Origin: Actinomycetota bacterium
Lineage (GTDB): Bacteria > Actinomycetota > Acidimicrobiia > Acidimicrobiales > Ilumatobacteraceae
Direction: 5' to 3'
DNA: 12,542 nt
Assembly: GCA_005800965.1 (NCBI GenBank)
Contig: SYEA01000006.1
Coordinates: 1-12,542 of the forward strand
The stretch's first letter is position 1, and the number at the start of each line of letters is the position of its first letter. Shown here piece after piece: positions 12,208-12,542 of the stretch. A program made the position numbers and the translations under genes. The notes beneath the pieces are model-generated. The model was not told the origin of the DNA. It made no database searches and was given only the letters and a program-made list of their open reading frames with translations.

Positions 12208-12251
12208 CACAGCGATTTCGCACGCCCCAACCACCACCTATGGACCCCTCT

Positions 12252-12280
12252 GCGATATGCGGCAAAAAATAATTTTGCAA
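12252..12280 (-). promoter_or_regulatory. Promoter-like pair reading leftward into the non-coding region
   Basis: On the minus strand TTGCAA (12280-12275) and TATCGC (12257-12252) are separated by 17 bp. It would drive a transcript through the nested inverted repeat at 12207-12163. The matches are partial and the AT-rich context makes chance likely. Confidence 0.25.
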
Positions 12281-12434
12281 ATAGCAAAAATTCACCAAAA
12301 AATCGCACGACAATCCACCACCCATCCAACTCGAGCGACCATGCTTAGGAACGTTGTCTGCTCACGTCGCCAAACACCTCGCTCAATCTGACGCGCACGT
12401 CGCGACCGATCGACCTAATGTTTCGCTCGCTCTG

Positions 12435-12542
12435 GTGCCTCAACGCATCGTGCTCGACACATCCGTTTTGATTGCTGACCCCACCGCAATACACGCATTC
12501 GCCGGCTGCGCCGTGGTGATTCCACTCACAGTCGTAGAGGAA
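12435..12542 (+). CDS. PhoH-family protein, N-terminal PIN domain (partial)
   Basis: From GTG 12435 the first 36 residues read MPQRIVLDTSVLIADPTAIH, then an A-F-A-G-C segment and VVIPLTVVEE, and run off the window. The pattern VLDTSVLIADP followed about 16 residues later by VVIPLTVVEE is the start of the PIN domain of actinobacterial PIN-PhoH (PhoH2-type) proteins, RNA helicase/nuclease enzymes; D8 would be the first catalytic Asp and E35/E36 the second acidic site. A stand-alone VapC-like PIN protein is possible, since the PhoH ATPase part lies outside the window. The frame is open back to a TTG at 12354, so the start could be earlier. A TAATGT hexamer at 12416-12421 may be the -10. Confidence 0.68.
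   Translation, partial: MPQRIVLDTSVLIADPTAIHAFAGCAVVIPLTVVEE

Larger units (their letters stand above)
11832..12434. other. 600-bp region without a recognisable gene
   Basis: No frame on either strand here looks like a protein I know; the short open frames are low-complexity or end quickly. By eye the part from about 12080 to 12310 is richer in A/T tracts than the flanks. The region contains two overlapping hairpins (11946-11976), a nested inverted repeat (12163-12207), a 13-mer direct repeat and a promoter-like pair at 12252-12280. It must hold the control regions of HU (leftward) and the PhoH gene (rightward), and could encode a non-coding RNA. I found no match to tmRNA, RNase P RNA or SRP RNA signatures. 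Confidence 0.6.

Noticed and set aside
12080..12325. Minus-strand open frame of 81 codons in the intergenic region
   Set aside because: No ribosome binding site, odd composition (Cys/Gly-rich then Lys-rich) and it runs through inverted repeats; nothing supports translation.
1..12542. Mobile elements, phage genes, CRISPR arrays or a defence island
   Set aside because: No transposase, integrase, phage or cas-like protein, no regularly spaced repeats, and all recognised genes are chromosomal housekeeping or regulatory types.

Overview
The window looks like a piece of an actinobacterial chromosome, most likely from the class Acidimicrobiia (an Ilumatobacter-like or freshwater/marine relative). 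Reasons: moderately high GC (by eye, not counted), many GTG starts, a CofC-type F420 biosynthesis enzyme, a gltX gene followed by tRNA-Gln and tRNA-Glu, a stand-alone acyl-CoA dehydrogenase, and several genes whose only visible start signal is a TAnnnT hexamer 5-8 nt before the start codon (leaderless transcripts). The class-level assignment is inference from gene content. I see no transposase, phage gene, CRISPR array or other mobile element.

Layout. 1-36: lysine-rich C-terminal end of an upstream gene, with a probable terminator. 111-1271 (+): class V aminotransferase, whose stop codon lies inside a tRNA gene on the other strand. 1250-3514 (-): gltX, a YdcF/SanA-type membrane protein, tRNA-Gln(CUG) and tRNA-Glu(CUC), a glutamyl-tRNA cluster. 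3566-4662 (+): VIT-type Fe/Mn transporter coupled by a GTGA overlap to a DUF2237 protein. 4659-6445 (-): an unknown 174-aa protein, a CarH-like B12-binding regulator with the W-x9-EH light-sensing motif, and a small Nfu_N-like protein. 6509-7762 (+): acyl-CoA dehydrogenase. 7806-10682 (-): gpsA, a 405-aa unknown and rnhB as a tightly overlapping operon. 10706-11278 (+): cofC, divergent from gpsA across only 23 bp. 11416-11831 (-): HU followed by a 31-residue Lys/Ala-rich peptide with its own strong Shine-Dalgarno sequence. 11832-12434: about 600 bp without a recognisable gene, A/T-tract-rich and full of inverted repeats. 12435 to the end (+): start of a PhoH-type PIN-domain protein.

How the parts relate. 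GltX probably makes Glu-tRNA for both adjacent tRNAs (the indirect Gln pathway). The B12 regulator may autoregulate through a 13-bp palindrome just upstream of it and control its downstream neighbour. The HU/Lys-peptide pair looks like a separated form of the tailed HU (HupB) of other actinobacteria. The most unusual items are that pair, the CarH-like regulator lacking the residue-132 histidine, the back-to-back gpsA/cofC promoters, and the structured non-coding block before the PhoH gene.
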